A DNA stretch of 64,000 nt, from NCBI GenBank assembly GCA_920105625.2, contig OV050031.1, positions 85,569,995 to 85,633,994 of the forward strand, given 5' to 3'. Every line of letters starts with the position of its first letter. Position 1 is the stretch's first letter. Of the stretch, positions 36,757 through 48,473 are shown in pieces. The notes under the pieces are model-generated. The model was given only the letters and a program-made list of their open reading frames with translations. It was not told the origin of the DNA and did not search any database. Both the position numbers and the translations under genes were made by a program. Source of the DNA: Clusia tigrina. Lineage: Eukaryota > Arthropoda > Insecta > Diptera > Clusiidae.

Positions 36757-38140
36757 CAGCGTCTCTGTAGGCGTCTCTGTACGCGTCTCAGTCGCTGCCG
36801 CTGTCGATTGGGGTTCTGCTGCGTTCTCTATGCCAATATCTACCCCTATCTGCCTCAGTCGGCGTCTCAGTCGGCGTCGCAGTCGGCATCGCAGCCTCTG
36901 TCAGCGTCTCTGTAGGCGTCTCAGTCGCTGCCGCTGTCGATTGGGGGATCTGCTGCCTTCTCTATGCCAATATCTACCCCTCTCTGCCTCAGTCGGCGTT
37001 GCAGCCTCTGTGAGCGCCTCTGTAGGCGTCTCAGTCGCTGCCGCTGACGATTGCGGGGTCTGCTGCCTTCTATATGTCAATATCTACCCTATCTGCCTCA
37101 GTCGGCATCGCAGCCTCTGTCAGCGTCTCTGTAGGCGTCTCAGTCGCTGCCACTGTCGATTGGGGGTCTGCTGCCAACTGTATGCATATATCTACCCCTA
37201 TCTGCCTCGGTCGGCGTCTCAGTCGGCGTCGCAGTCGGCGTCGCAGCCTCTGTCAGCGTCTCTGTAGGCATCTCAGTCGCTGCCGCCGTCGATTGGGGGG
37301 TCTGCTGCCTTCTCTATGCCAATATCTACCCCTATCTGCCTCAGTCAGCGTCTCTGTCAGCGTCTTTGTAGGCGTCTCAGTCGCTGCCTCTGTCGATTGG
37401 GGGGTCTGCTGCTTTCTCTATGCCTATATCTACCCTTATCTGAATCAGTCGGCGTCTCAGTCGGCGTCTCAGTCGGCGTCGTAGCCTCTGTCAGCGTCTC
37501 TGAATGCGTCTCAGTCGCTGCCTCTGTCGATTGGGGGGTCTGCTATCTTCTCCATGCCTATATCTACCCCTATCTGCCTCAGTCGGCGTCTCAGTCGGCG
37601 TCGCAGTCGGCGTCGCAGCCTCTGTCAGCGTCTCTGAATGCGTCTCAGTCGCTGCCTCTGTCGATTGGGGGGTCTGCTATCTTCTCTATGCCTATATCTA
37701 CCCCTATCTGCCTCAGTCGGCGTCTCAGTCGGCGTCGCAGTCGACGTCGCAGCCTCTGTGAGCGTCTCTGTAGGCGTCTCAGTCGCTGCCGCTGACGATT
37801 GGGGGGTCTGCTGCCTTCTCTATGTCAATATCTACCCTATCTGCCTCAGTCGGGGTCTCAGTCGGCGTCGCAGCCTCTGTCAGCGTCTCTGTAGGCGTCT
37901 CAGTCGCTGCCGCTGTCGATTGGGGGGTCTGCTGTATTCTCTATGCCAATATCTACCCCTATCTGCCTCAGTCAGCGTCTCAGTCAGCGTCGCACCCTCT
38001 GTCAGCGTCTCTGTAGCCGTCTCAGTAGCTGCCGCTGTCGATTGTGGAGTCTGCTGCCGTCTCTATGCCTACATCTACCCCTATCTGCCTCAGTCGACGT
38101 CTCAGTCGGCGTCGCAGCCTCTGTCAGCGTCTCTGTAGGC

Positions 38141-38262
38141 GTCTCAGTCGCTGCCGCTGTTGAGTGGGGGGTCTGCTGCCTTCTCTATGCCTATATCTAC
38201 CCCTATCTGCCTCAGTCGGCGTCTCAGTCGGCGTCGCAGCCTCTGTCAGCGTCTCTGAAGGC
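38141..38262 (+). repeat. Reference full-length 122-bp monomer
   Basis: This monomer is close to the modal form and serves as a reference. Bases 38,141-38,164 are the end of the GTC-hexamer arm (gtctcagtcgct then gccgctgttgag; the usual form ends gtcgat). About 38,165-38,212 is the core: G tract, gtctgctgcc, tctatgcc, tatatctac, ccctatctgcct. About 38,213-38,262 is the start of the next arm: two 12-bp gtcggcgtctca/gtcggcgtcgca units, then cagcctctgtcagcg. It ends ctctgaaggc where most monomers have ctctgtaggc. Because 122 is not a multiple of 3, each reading frame moves to the next at every monomer. One of the three + frames meets TAG (ctg tag) once per monomer, so a frame closes about every 366 bp. 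Confidence 0.9.
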
Positions 38263-38298
38263 GTCTCAGTCGCAGCCTCTGTCAGCGTCTCTGTAGGC
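38263..38298 (+). repeat. 36-bp stub monomer (recurrent class)
   Basis: After a monomer ending ctctgaaggc, the sequence gtctcagtcgcagcctctg skips the core: gtctcagtcg joins cagcctctg directly, a deletion of about 86 bp. The stub is 36 bp, so it keeps the reading frame. The same stub starts at 16,584, 20,164, 21,102, 21,816, 23,370, 23,638, 43,910, 51,087, 56,521, 58,711 and 61,998. All follow the ctctgaaggc ending, so they probably derive from one deletion that was then copied with its neighbours. Confidence 0.9.
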
Positions 38299-41200
38299 GT
38301 CTTAGTCGCTGCCGCTGTCGATTGGGGGTCTGCTGCCTTTTCTACGCCTATATCTACCCCTATCTGCCTCAGTCAGCGTCTCAGTCAGCGTCGTACCCTC
38401 TGTCAGCGTCTCTGTAGCCGTCTCAGCCGATTGGGGTTCTGCTGCGTTCTCTATGCCTATATCTACCCCTATCTGCCTCAGTCGGCGTTTCAGTCGGCGT
38501 CGCAGCCTCTGTCAGCGTCTTTGTAGGCGTCTCAGTCGCTGCCGCTGTCGATTGGGGGGTCTGCTGCCTTCTCTATGCCTATATCTACCCTTATCTGCCT
38601 CAGTCGGCGTCTCAGTCGGCGCCGCAGCCTCTGTCAACCTCTCTGAATGCGTCTCAGTCGCTGCCGCTGGCGATTGGGGGATCTGCTATCTTCTCTATGC
38701 CTATATCTACCCTTATCTGCCTCAGTCGGCGTCTCAGTCGGCGTCGCAGTCGGCGTCGCAGCCTCTGTCAGCGTCTCTGAATGCGTCTCAGTCGCTGCCT
38801 CTGTCGATTGGGGGGTCTGCTATCTTCTCTATGCCTATATCTACCCCTATCTGCCTCAGTCGGCGTCTCAGTCGGCGTCGCAGTCGGCGTCGCAGCCTCT
38901 GTGAGCGTCTCTGTAGGCGTCTCAGTCGCTGCCGCTGACGATTGGGGGGTCTGCTGCCTTCTCTATATCAATATCTACCCTATCTGCCTCAGTCGGCGTC
39001 TCAGCCCCTGTCAGAGACTCTGTAGGCGTCTCAGTCGCTGCCGCTGTCGATTGCGGAGTCTGCTGCCGTCTCTATGCCTACATCTACCCCTATCTGCCTC
39101 AGTCGGCGTCTCAGTCGGCGTCGCAGCCTCTGTCAGCGTCTTTGTAGGCGTCTCAGTCGCTGCCGCTGTCGATTGGGGGGTCTGCTGCCTTCTCTATGCC
39201 CATATCTAGCCTTATCTGCCTCAGTCGGCGTCTCAGTCTGCGTCGCAGCCTCTGTCAGCCTCTCAGAATGCGTCTCGGTCGCTGCCGCTGGCGATTGGGG
39301 GGTCTGATGTCTTCTCTATGCCTATATCTACCCCTATCTGCCTCAGTCGGCGTCTCAGTCGGCATCGCAGCCTCTGTCAGCGTCTATGTCGGCCTCTCAG
39401 TCGCTGCCGCTGTCGATTGGGGGGTCTGCTGCATTCTCCACGCCAATATTTAAGCCTACTTGTCTCAGTCAGCGTCTCAGTCAGCGTCGCGCCTTCTGTC
39501 AGCGTCTCTGTACGCTTCTCAGTCGGTGCCGCTGTCGATTGGGGTTCTGCTGCGTTCTCTATGCCTATGTCTACCACTATCTGCCTCAGTCGGCGTCTCA
39601 GTCGGCGTCGGAGCCTCTGTCAGCGTCTTTGTAGGCGTCTCAGTCGCTGCCGCTGTCGATTGGGGGGTCTGCTGCCTTCTCTATGCCTATATCTACCCTT
39701 TTCTGCCTCAGTCGGCGTCTCAGTCGGCGTCGCAGTCGGCGTCGCAGCCTCTTTCAGCGTCTCTGTAGGCGTCTCAGTCGCCGCCGCAGTCGATTGGGGG
39801 GTCTGCTGCCTTCTCTATGCCAATATCTACCCTTATCTGCCTCAGTCGGCGTCGCAGCCTCTGTCAGCGTCTCTGTAGGCATCTCAGTCGCTGCCACTGT
39901 CGATTGGGGGTCTTCTGCCAACTGAATGCTTATATCTACCCCTATCTGCCTCAGTCGGCATCTCAGTCGGAGTCACAGCCTCTATCAGCGTCTCTGTAGG
40001 CTTCTCAATCGCTGCCGCTGTCGATTGGGGGGTCTACTGCCTTCTCTATGCCAATATCTACCCCTATCTGCCTCAGTCAGCGTCTCAGTCAGCGTCGCAC
40101 CCTTTGTCAGCGTCTCTGTAGCCGTCTCAGTAGCTGCCGCTCTCGATTGCGGAGTCTGCTGCCGTCTCTATGCCAATATCTACCCCTACCTGCCTCAGTC
40201 GGCAACTCAGTCGGAGTCGCAGCCTCTGTCACCGTCTCTGTAGGCTTCTCAATCGCTGCCGCTGTCGATTGGGGGGTCTTATGCCTTCTCTATGCTTATA
40301 TATACAACTATCTGCCTCAGTCGGAGTCTCAGTAGGCATCGCAGCCTCTGTCAGCGTCTATGTAGGCGTCTCAGTCGCTGCCGCTGTCGATTGGGAGGTC
40401 TGATGCCTTCTCTATGCCTATATCTACCCCTATCTGCCTCAGTCGGAGTCTCAGTCGGCATCGCAGCCTCTGTCAGCGTCTATGTAGGCGTCTTATTCGC
40501 CGCCGCCGTCGATTGGAAGGTCTGCTGCCTTCTCTATACCAATATCTACCCTTATCTGCCTCAGTCGGCGTCGCAGCCTCTGTCAGCGTCTCTGTAGGCA
40601 TCTCAGTCGCTGCCACTGTCGATTGGGGGTCTTCTGCCAACTGTATGCTTATATCTACCCCTATCTGCCTCAGTCGGCATCTCAGTCGGAGTCACAGCCT
40701 CTATCAGCGTCTCTGTAGGCGTCTCAGTTGTTGCCGCTGTCGATTGGTGGGTCTGCTGCCTTCTCTATGCCTATATATACCCCTACCTGCCTCAGTCGGC
40801 GTCACAGTCGGCTTCGCAGCCTCTGTCAGCGTCTCTGTCAGCGTCTCTGTACGCGTCTCAGTCGCTGCCGCTGTCGATTGGGGTTCTGCTGCGTTCTCTA
40901 TGCCAATATCTACCACTATCTGCCTCAGTCGGCGTCTCAGTCGGCATCGCAGTCGGCGTCGCAGCCTCTGTCAGTGTCTCTTTAGGCGTCTCAGTCGCTA
41001 CCGCTGTCGATTGGGGGATCTGCTGCCTTCTCTATGCCAATATCTACCCCTCTCTGCCATAGTCGGCGTTGCAGCCTCTGTGAGCGTCTCTGTAGGCGTC
41101 TCAGTCGCTGCCGCTGACGATTGGGGGGTCTGCTGCCTTCTCTATGTCAATATCTACCCTTATCTGCCTCAGTCGGCGTCTCAGTCTGCGTCGCAGCCTC

Positions 41201-41734
41201 TGTCAGCCTCTCTGAATGCGTCTCAGTCGCTGCCGCTGGCGATTGGGGGGTCTGATGTCTTCTCTATGCCTATATCTACCCCTATCTGCCTCTGTCGGCG
41301 TCTCAGTCGGCATTGCAGCCTCTGTCAGCGTCTATGTCGGCCTCTCAGTCGCTGGCGCTGTCGATTGGGGGGTCTGCTGCATTCTCTACGCCAATATCTA
41401 CCCCTACTTGTCTCAGTCAGCGTCTCAGTCAGCGTCGCGCCTTCTGTCAGCGTCTCTGTAGGCGTCTCAGTCGCTGCCGCTGTCGATTGGGGGTTCTGCT
41501 GCATTCTCTATGCCTATGCCTACCCCTCTCTGCCTCACAGTCGGCTTCGCAGCCTCTGTCAGCGTCTCTGTAGGCGTCTCTGTACGCGTCTCAGTTGCTG
41601 CCGCTGTCGATTGGGGTTCTGCTGCGTTCTCTGTGCCTATGTACACCTATCTGCCTCAGTCGGCGTCTCAGTCGGCGTCGCAGCCTCTGTCAGCGTCTCT
41701 GTAGGCGTCTCAGTCGCTGCCGCTGTCGATTGGT

Positions 41735-41746
41735 GGGGGGGGGGGG
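41735..41746 (+). repeat. Poly-G tract, 12 G, start of block B
   Basis: Twelve G after gattggt, followed by ttgtcggctgccg. It sits at the exact junction of A and B: the monomer before it is the end of the A order and the one after it is the start of the A order again. Confidence 0.9.
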
Positions 41747-44700
41747 TTGTCGGCTGCCGTCTCTATGCCAATATCTACCCCTCTCTGCCTCAGTCGGAGT
41801 CTCAGTCGGCATCGCAGCCTCTGTCAGCGAATATGTAGGCTTCTCAGTCGCTGCCGCTGTCGATTGGGTGGTCTGATGCCTTCTCTATGCCTATATCTAC
41901 CCCTATCTGCCTCAGTCGGCGTCTCAGTCGGCGTCGCAGCCTCTGTCAGCGTCTCTGTAGGCGTCGCAGTCGCTTCCGCTGTCGATTGGGGGGTCTGCTG
42001 CCTTCTCTATGGAAATATCTACCCTTATATGCCTCAGTCGGCGTCTCAGTCGGCGTCACAGCCTCTGTCAGCGTCTCTGAATGCGTCACAGTCGCTGCCG
42101 CTGTCGATTGGGGGGTCTGATGCCTTCCCTATGCCTATATCTACCCCTATCTGCCTCAGGCGGAGTCTCAGTCGGCATCGCAGCCTCTGTCAGCGTCTAT
42201 GTAGGCGTCTCAGTCGCTGCCGCTGTCGATTGGGGGGTCTGATGCCTTCTCTATGCCTATATCTACCACTATCTGCCTCAGTCGGAGTCTCAGTCGGCAT
42301 CGCAGCCTCTGTCAGCGTCTATGTAGGCGTCTCAGTCGCCGCCGCCGTCGATTGGAAGGTCTTCTGCCTTCTTTATGCCAATATCTACCCTTATCTGCCT
42401 CAGTAGGCGTCTCAGTCGCTGCCACTGTCGATTGGGGGTCTGCTGCCAACTGTATGCTTATATATACCCCTATCTGCCTCAGTCGGCATCTCAGTCGGCG
42501 TCGCAGCCTCTATCAGCGTCTCTGTAGGCGTCTCAGTTGTTGCCGCTGTCGATTGGTGGGTCTGCTGCCTTCTCTATGCCTATATCTACCCCTATCTGCC
42601 TCAGTCGGCGTCACAGTCGGCTTCGCAGATTCAGATTCTGTCAGCGTCTCTGTAGGCGTCTCTGTACGCGTCTCAGTCGCTGCCGCTGTCGATTGGGGTT
42701 CTGCTGCGTTCTCTATGCCAATATCTACCCCTATCTGCCTCAGTCGGCGTCTCAGTCGGCGTCGCAGTCGGCATCGCAGCCTCTGTCAGCGTCTCTGTAG
42801 GCGTCTCAGTCGCTGCCGCTGTCGATTGGGGGATCTGCTGCCTTCTCTATGCCAATATCTACCCCTCTCTGCCTCAGTCGGCGTTGCAGCCTCTGTGAGC
42901 GCCTCTGTAGGCGTCTCAGTCGCTGCCGCTGACGATTGCGGGGTCTGCTGCCTTCTATATGTCAATATCTACCCTATCTGCCTCAGTCGGCATCGCAGCC
43001 TCTGTCAGCGTCTCTGTAGGCGTCTCAGTCGCTGCCACTGTCGATTGGGGGTCTGCTGCCAACTGTATGCATATATCTACCCCTATCTGCCTCGGTCGGC
43101 GTCTCAGTCGGCGTCGCAGTCGGCGTCGCAGCCTCTGTCAGCGTCTCTGTAGGCATCTCAGTCGCTGCCGCCGTCGATTGGGGGGTCTGCTGCCTTCTCT
43201 ATGCCAATATCTACCCCTATCTGCCTCAGTCGGCGTCTCAGTCGGCGTCGCAGTCGGCGTCGCAGCCTCTGTCAGCGTCTCTGAATGCGTCTCAGTCGCT
43301 GCCTCTGTCGATTGGGGGGTCTGCTATCTTCTCTATGCCTATATCTACCCCTATCTGCCTCAGTCGGCGTCTCAGTCGGCGTCGCAGTCGACGTCGCAGC
43401 CTCTGTGAGCGTCTCTGTAGGCGTCTCAGTCGCTGCCGCTGACGATTGGGGGGTCTGCTGCCTTCTCTATGTCAATATCTACCCTATCTGCCTCAGTCGG
43501 GGTCTCAGTCGGCGTCGCAGCCTCTGTCAGCGTCTCTGTAGGCGTCTCAGTCGCTGCCGCTGTCGATTGGGGGGTCTGCTGTATTCTCTATGCCAATATC
43601 TACCCCTATCTGCCTCAGTCAGCGTCTCAGTCAGCGTCGCACCCTCTGTCAGCGTCTCTGTAGCCGTCTCAGTAGCTGCCGCTGTCGATTGCGGAGTCTG
43701 CTGCCGTCTCTATGCCTACATCTACCCCTATCTGCCTCAGTCGACGTCTCAGTCGGCGTCGCAGCCTCTGTCAGCGTCTCTGTAGGCGTCTCAGTCGCTG
43801 CCGCTGTTGAGTGGGGGGTCTGCTGCCTTCTCTATGCCTATATCTACCCCTATCTGCCTCAGTCGCCGTCTCAGTCGGCGTCGCAGCCTCTGTCAGCGTC
43901 TCTGAAGGCGTCTCAGTCGCAGCCTCTGTCAGCGTCTCTGTAGGCGTCTTAGTCGCTGCCGCTGTCGATTGGGGGTCTGCTGCCTTTTCTACGCCTATAT
44001 CTACCCCTATCTGCCTCAGTCAGCGTCTCAGTCAGCGTCGTACCCTCTGTCAGCGTCTCTGTAGCCGTCTCAGCCGATTGGGGTTCTGCTGCGTTCTCTA
44101 TGCCTATATCTACCCCTATCTGCCTCAGTCGGCGTTTCAGTCGGCGTCGCAGCCTCTGTCAGCGTCTTTGTAGGCGTCTCAGTCGCTGCCGCTGTCGATT
44201 GGGGGGTCTGCTGCCTTCTCTATGCCTATATCTACCCTTATCTGCCTCAGTCGGCGTCTCAGTCGGCGCCGCAGCCTCTGTCAACCTCTCTGAATGCGTC
44301 TCAGTCGCTGCCGCTGGCGATTGGGGGATCTGCTATCTTCTCTATGCCTATATCTACCCTTATCTGCCTCAGTCGGCGTCTCAGTCGGCGTCGCAGTCGG
44401 CGTCGCAGCCTCTGTCAGCGTCTCTGAATGCGTCTCAGTCGCTGCCTCTGTCGATTGGGGGGTCTGCTATCTTCTCTATGCCTATATCTACCCCTATCTG
44501 CCTCAGTCGGCGTCTCAGTCGGCGTCGCAGTCGGCGTCGCAGCCTCTGTGAGCGTCTCTGTAGGCGTCTCAGTCGCTGCCGCTGACGATTGGGGGGTCTG
44601 CTGCCTTCTCTATATCAATATCTACCCTATCTGCCTCAGTCGGCGTCTCAGCCCCTGTCAGAGACTCTGTAGGCGTCTCAGTCGCTGCCGCTGTCGATTG

Positions 44701-47351
44701 CGGAGTCTGCTGCCGTCTCTATGCCTACATCTACCCCTATCTGCCTCAGTCGGCGTTTCAGTCGGCGTCGCAGCCTCTGTCAGCGTCTTTGTAGGCGTCT
44801 CAGTCGCTGCCGCTGTCGATTGGGGGGTCTGCTGCTTTCTCTATGCCCATATCTAGCCTTATCTGCCTCAGTCGGCGTCTCAGTCTGCGTCGCAGCCTCT
44901 GTCAGCCTCTCAGAATGCGTCTCAGTCGCTGCCGCTGGCGATTGGGGGGTCTGATGTCTTCTCTATGCCTATATCTACCCCTATCTGCCTCAGTCGGCGT
45001 CTCAGTCGGCATCGCAGCCTCTGTCAGCGTCTATGTCGGCCTCTCAGTCGCTGCCGCTGTCGATTGGGGGGTCTGCTGCATTCTCCACGCCAATATTTAA
45101 GCCTACTTGTCTCAGTCAGCGTCTCAGTCAGCGTCGCGCCTTCTGTCAGCGTCTCTGTACGCTTCTCAGTCGGTGCCGCTGTCGATTGGGGTTCTGCTGC
45201 GTTCTCTATGCCTATGTCTACCACTATCTGCCTCAGTCGGCGTCTCAGTCGGCGTCGGAGCCTCTGTCAGCGTCTTTGTAGGCGTCTCAGTCGCTGCCGC
45301 TGTCGATTGGGGGGTCTGCTGCCTTCTCTATGCCTATATCTACCCTTTTCTGCCTCAGTCGGCGTCTCAGTCGGCGTCGCAGTCGGCGTCGCAGCCTCTT
45401 TCAGCGTCTCTGTAGGCGTCTCAGTCGCCGCCGCAGTCGATTGGGGGGTCTGCTGCCTTCTCTATGCCAATATCTACCCTTATCTGCCTCAGTCGGCGTC
45501 GCAGCCTCTGTCAGCGTCTCTGTAGGCATCTCAGTCGCTGCCACTGTCGATTGGGGGTCTTCTGCCAACTGAATGCTTATATCTACCCCTATCTGCCTCA
45601 GTCGGCATCTCAGTCGGAGTCACAGCCTCTATCAGCGTCTCTGTAGGCTTCTCAATCGCTGCCGCTGTCGATTGGGGGGTCTACTGCCTTCTCTATGCCA
45701 ATATCTACCCCTATCTGCCTCAGTCAGCGTCTCAGTCAGCGTCGCACCCTTTGTCAGCGTCTCTGTAGCCGTCTCAGTAGCTGCCGCTCTCGATTGCGGA
45801 GTCTGCTGCCGTCTCTATGCCAATATCTACCCCTACCTGCCTCAGTCGGCAACTCAGTCGGAGTCGCAGCCTCTGTCACCGTCTCTGTAGGCTTCTCAAT
45901 CGCTGCCGCTGTCGATTGGGGGGTCTTATGCCTTCTCTATGCTTATATATACAACTATCTGCCTCAGTCGGAGTCTCAGTAGGCATCGCAGCCTCTGTCA
46001 GCGTCTATGTAGGCGTCTCAGTCGCTGCCGCTGTCGATTGGGAGGTCTGATGCCTTCTCTATGCCTATATCTACCCCTATCTGCCTCAGTCGGAGTCTCA
46101 GTCGGCATCGCAGCCTCTGTCAGCGTCTATGTAGGCGTCTTATTCGCCGCCGCCGTCGATTGGAAGGTCTGCTGCCTTCTCTATACCAATATCTACCCTT
46201 ATCTGCCTCAGTCGGCGTCGCAGCCTCTGTCAGCGTCTCTGTAGGTATCTCAGTCGCTGCCACTGTCGATTGGGGGTCTTCTGCCAACTGTATGCTTATA
46301 TCTACCCCTATCTGCCTCAGTCGGCATCTCAGTCGGAGTCACAGCCTCTATCAGCGTCTCTGTAGGCGTCTCAGTTGTTGCCGCTGTCGATTGGTGGGTC
46401 TGCTGCCTTCTCTATGCCTATATATACCCCTACCTGCCTCAGTCGGCGTCACAGTCGGCTTCGCAGCCTCTGTCAGCGTCTCTGTCAGCGTCTCTGTACG
46501 CGTCTCAGTCGCTGCCGCTGTCGATTGGGGTTCTGCTGCGTTCTCTATGCCAATATCTACCACTATCTGCCTCAGTCGGCGTCTCAGTCGGCATCGCAGT
46601 CGGCGTCGCAGCCTCTGTCAGTGTCTCTTTAGGCGTCTCAGTCGCTACCGCTGTCGATTGGGGGATCTGCTGCCTTCTCTATGCCAATATCTACCCCTCT
46701 CTGCCATAGTCGGCGTTGCAGCCTCTGTGAGCGTCTCTGTAGGCGTCTCAGTCGCTGCCGCTGACGATTGGGGGGTCTGCTGCCTTCTCTATGTCAATAT
46801 CTACCCTTATCTGCCTCAGTCGGCGTCTCAGTCTGCGTCGCAGCCTCTGTCAGCCTCTCTGAATGCGTCTCAGTCGCTGCCGCTGGCGATTGGGGGGTCT
46901 GATGTCTTCTCTATGCCTATATCTACCCCTATCTGCCTCTGTCGGCGTCTCAGTCGGCATTGCAGCCTCTGTCAGCGTCTATGTCGGCCTCTCAGTCGCT
47001 GGCGCTGTCGATTGGGGGGTCTGCTGCATTCTCTACGCCAATATCTACCCCTACTTGTCTCAGTCAGCGTCTCAGTCAGCGTCGCGCCTTCTGTCAGCGT
47101 CTCTGTAGGCGTCTCAGTCGCTGCCGCTGTCGATTGGGGGTTCTGCTGCATTCTCTATGCCTATGCCTACCCCTCTCTGCCTCACAGTCGGCTTCGCAGC
47201 CTCTGTCAGCGTCTCTGTAGGCGTCTCTGTACGCGTCTCAGTTGCTGCCGCTGTCGATTGGGGTTCTGCTGCGTTCTCTGTGCCTATGTACACCTATCTG
47301 CCTCAGTCGGCGTCTCAGTCGGCGTCGCAGCCTCTGTCAGCGTCTTTGTAG
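41747..47351 (+). repeat. Higher-order repeat block B (~5.6 kb)
   Basis: Tandem copy of block A in the same monomer order. It lacks the 238-bp segment at 37,341-37,578 of A, with the join near 43,226. I see only scattered substitutions elsewhere, for example ggcatctcag at about 40,600 in A against ggtatctcag at about 46,246 here. The near identity implies recent duplication or ongoing gene conversion. Confidence 0.9.
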
Positions 47352-48462
47352 GCGTCTCAGTTGCTGCCGCTGTCAATTGGGGGGTCTGCTGGCTTCTCTA
47401 TGTCAATATCTACCCTATCTGCCTTAGTCGGCGTCGCAGCCTCTGTCAGCGTCTCTGTAGGCATCTCAGTCGCTGCCACTGTCGATTGGGGGTCTTCTGC
47501 CTTCTCTATGCCTATATATACAACTATCTGCCTCAGTCGGAGTCTCAGTCGGCATCGCAGCCTCTGTCAGCGTCTATGTAGGCGTCTCAGTCGCTGCCGC
47601 TGTCGATTGGGGGGTCTGATGCCTTCTCTATGCCAATATCTACCCTTATCTGCCTTAGTCGGCGTCGCAGCCTCTGTCAGCGTCTCTGTAGGCATCTCAG
47701 TCGCTGCCACTGTCGATTGGGGGTCTTCTGCCAACTGTATGCTTATATCTACCCCTATCTGCCTCGGTCGGCATCTCAGTCGGCGTCGCAGCCTCTATCA
47801 GCGTCTCTGTAGGCGTCTCGGTTGTTGCCGCTGTCGATTGTTGGGTCTGCTGCCTTCTCTATGCCTATATCTACCCCTACCTGCCTCAGTCGGCGTCACA
47901 GTCGGCTTCGCAGCCTCTGTCAGCGTCTCTGTAGGCGTCTCTGTACGCGTCTCAGTCGCTGCCGCTGTCGATTGGGTTTCTGCTGCGTTCTCTGTGCCTA
48001 TGTACCCCTATCTGCCTCAGTCGGCGTCTCAGTCGGCGTCGCAGCCTCTGTCAGCGTCTTTGTAGGCGTCTCAGTTGTTGCCGCTGTCGATTGGGTTGAC
48101 TGCTGCCTTCTCTATGCCTATGTCTAAGCATCTCTGCCTCAGTAGGCGTCTCAGTCGGCATCGCAACCTCGGTCAGCGTCTCTGTAGGTGTCTCAGTCGC
48201 TGCCGCTGTCGATTGGGGGGTCTGCTACCTTCTCAATGCCTATATCTACCCTTATCTGCCTCAGTCGTCGTCTCAGTCGGCGTCGCAGCCTCTGTCAGCG
48301 TCTCTGAATGCGTTTCAGTCACTGCCGCTGTCGATTGGGGGGGTCTTCTGCATTCTCTATGCCTAAATCTACCCCTATCTGCCTCAGTCGGCGTCTCAGT
48401 CGGCGTCGCAGCCTCTGTCAGCGTCTCTGTAGGCGTCTCAGTCGCTGCCGCTGTCGATTGGT
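47352..48462 (+). repeat. Joining segment between blocks B and C
   Basis: About nine monomers. 47,630-47,980 matches 55,360-55,710 (7,730-bp spacing), the region to the right of block C. 48,075-48,460 resembles 35,337-35,844, the region to the left of block A. The segment therefore joins the right flank of one HOR to the left flank of the next. Confidence 0.75.
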
Positions 48463-48473
48463 GGGGGGGGGGG
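48463..48473 (+). repeat. Poly-G tract, 11 G, start of block C
   Basis: Eleven G after gattggt, followed by ctgtctgctgccg. Third of the three long G tracts in the window, at the same place in the block order as in A and B. Confidence 0.9.

Larger units (their letters stand above)
35862..41734 (+). repeat. Higher-order repeat block A (~5.9 kb)
   Basis: About 48 monomers in an order repeated by B (5,885-bp spacing, falling to 5,647) and C (12,612 to 12,827). A and B are nearly identical: 36,368-37,267 and 42,253-43,152 translate to the same 299 residues. A carries 238 bp (about 37,341-37,578) missing from B but present in C. A and B both lack a 202-bp piece of C. All three share the insertion that gives cgcagattcagattctgtc (36,744 here) and the caatatttaagcctac core (39,446 here). 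The right end runs straight into block B. Confidence 0.9.
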
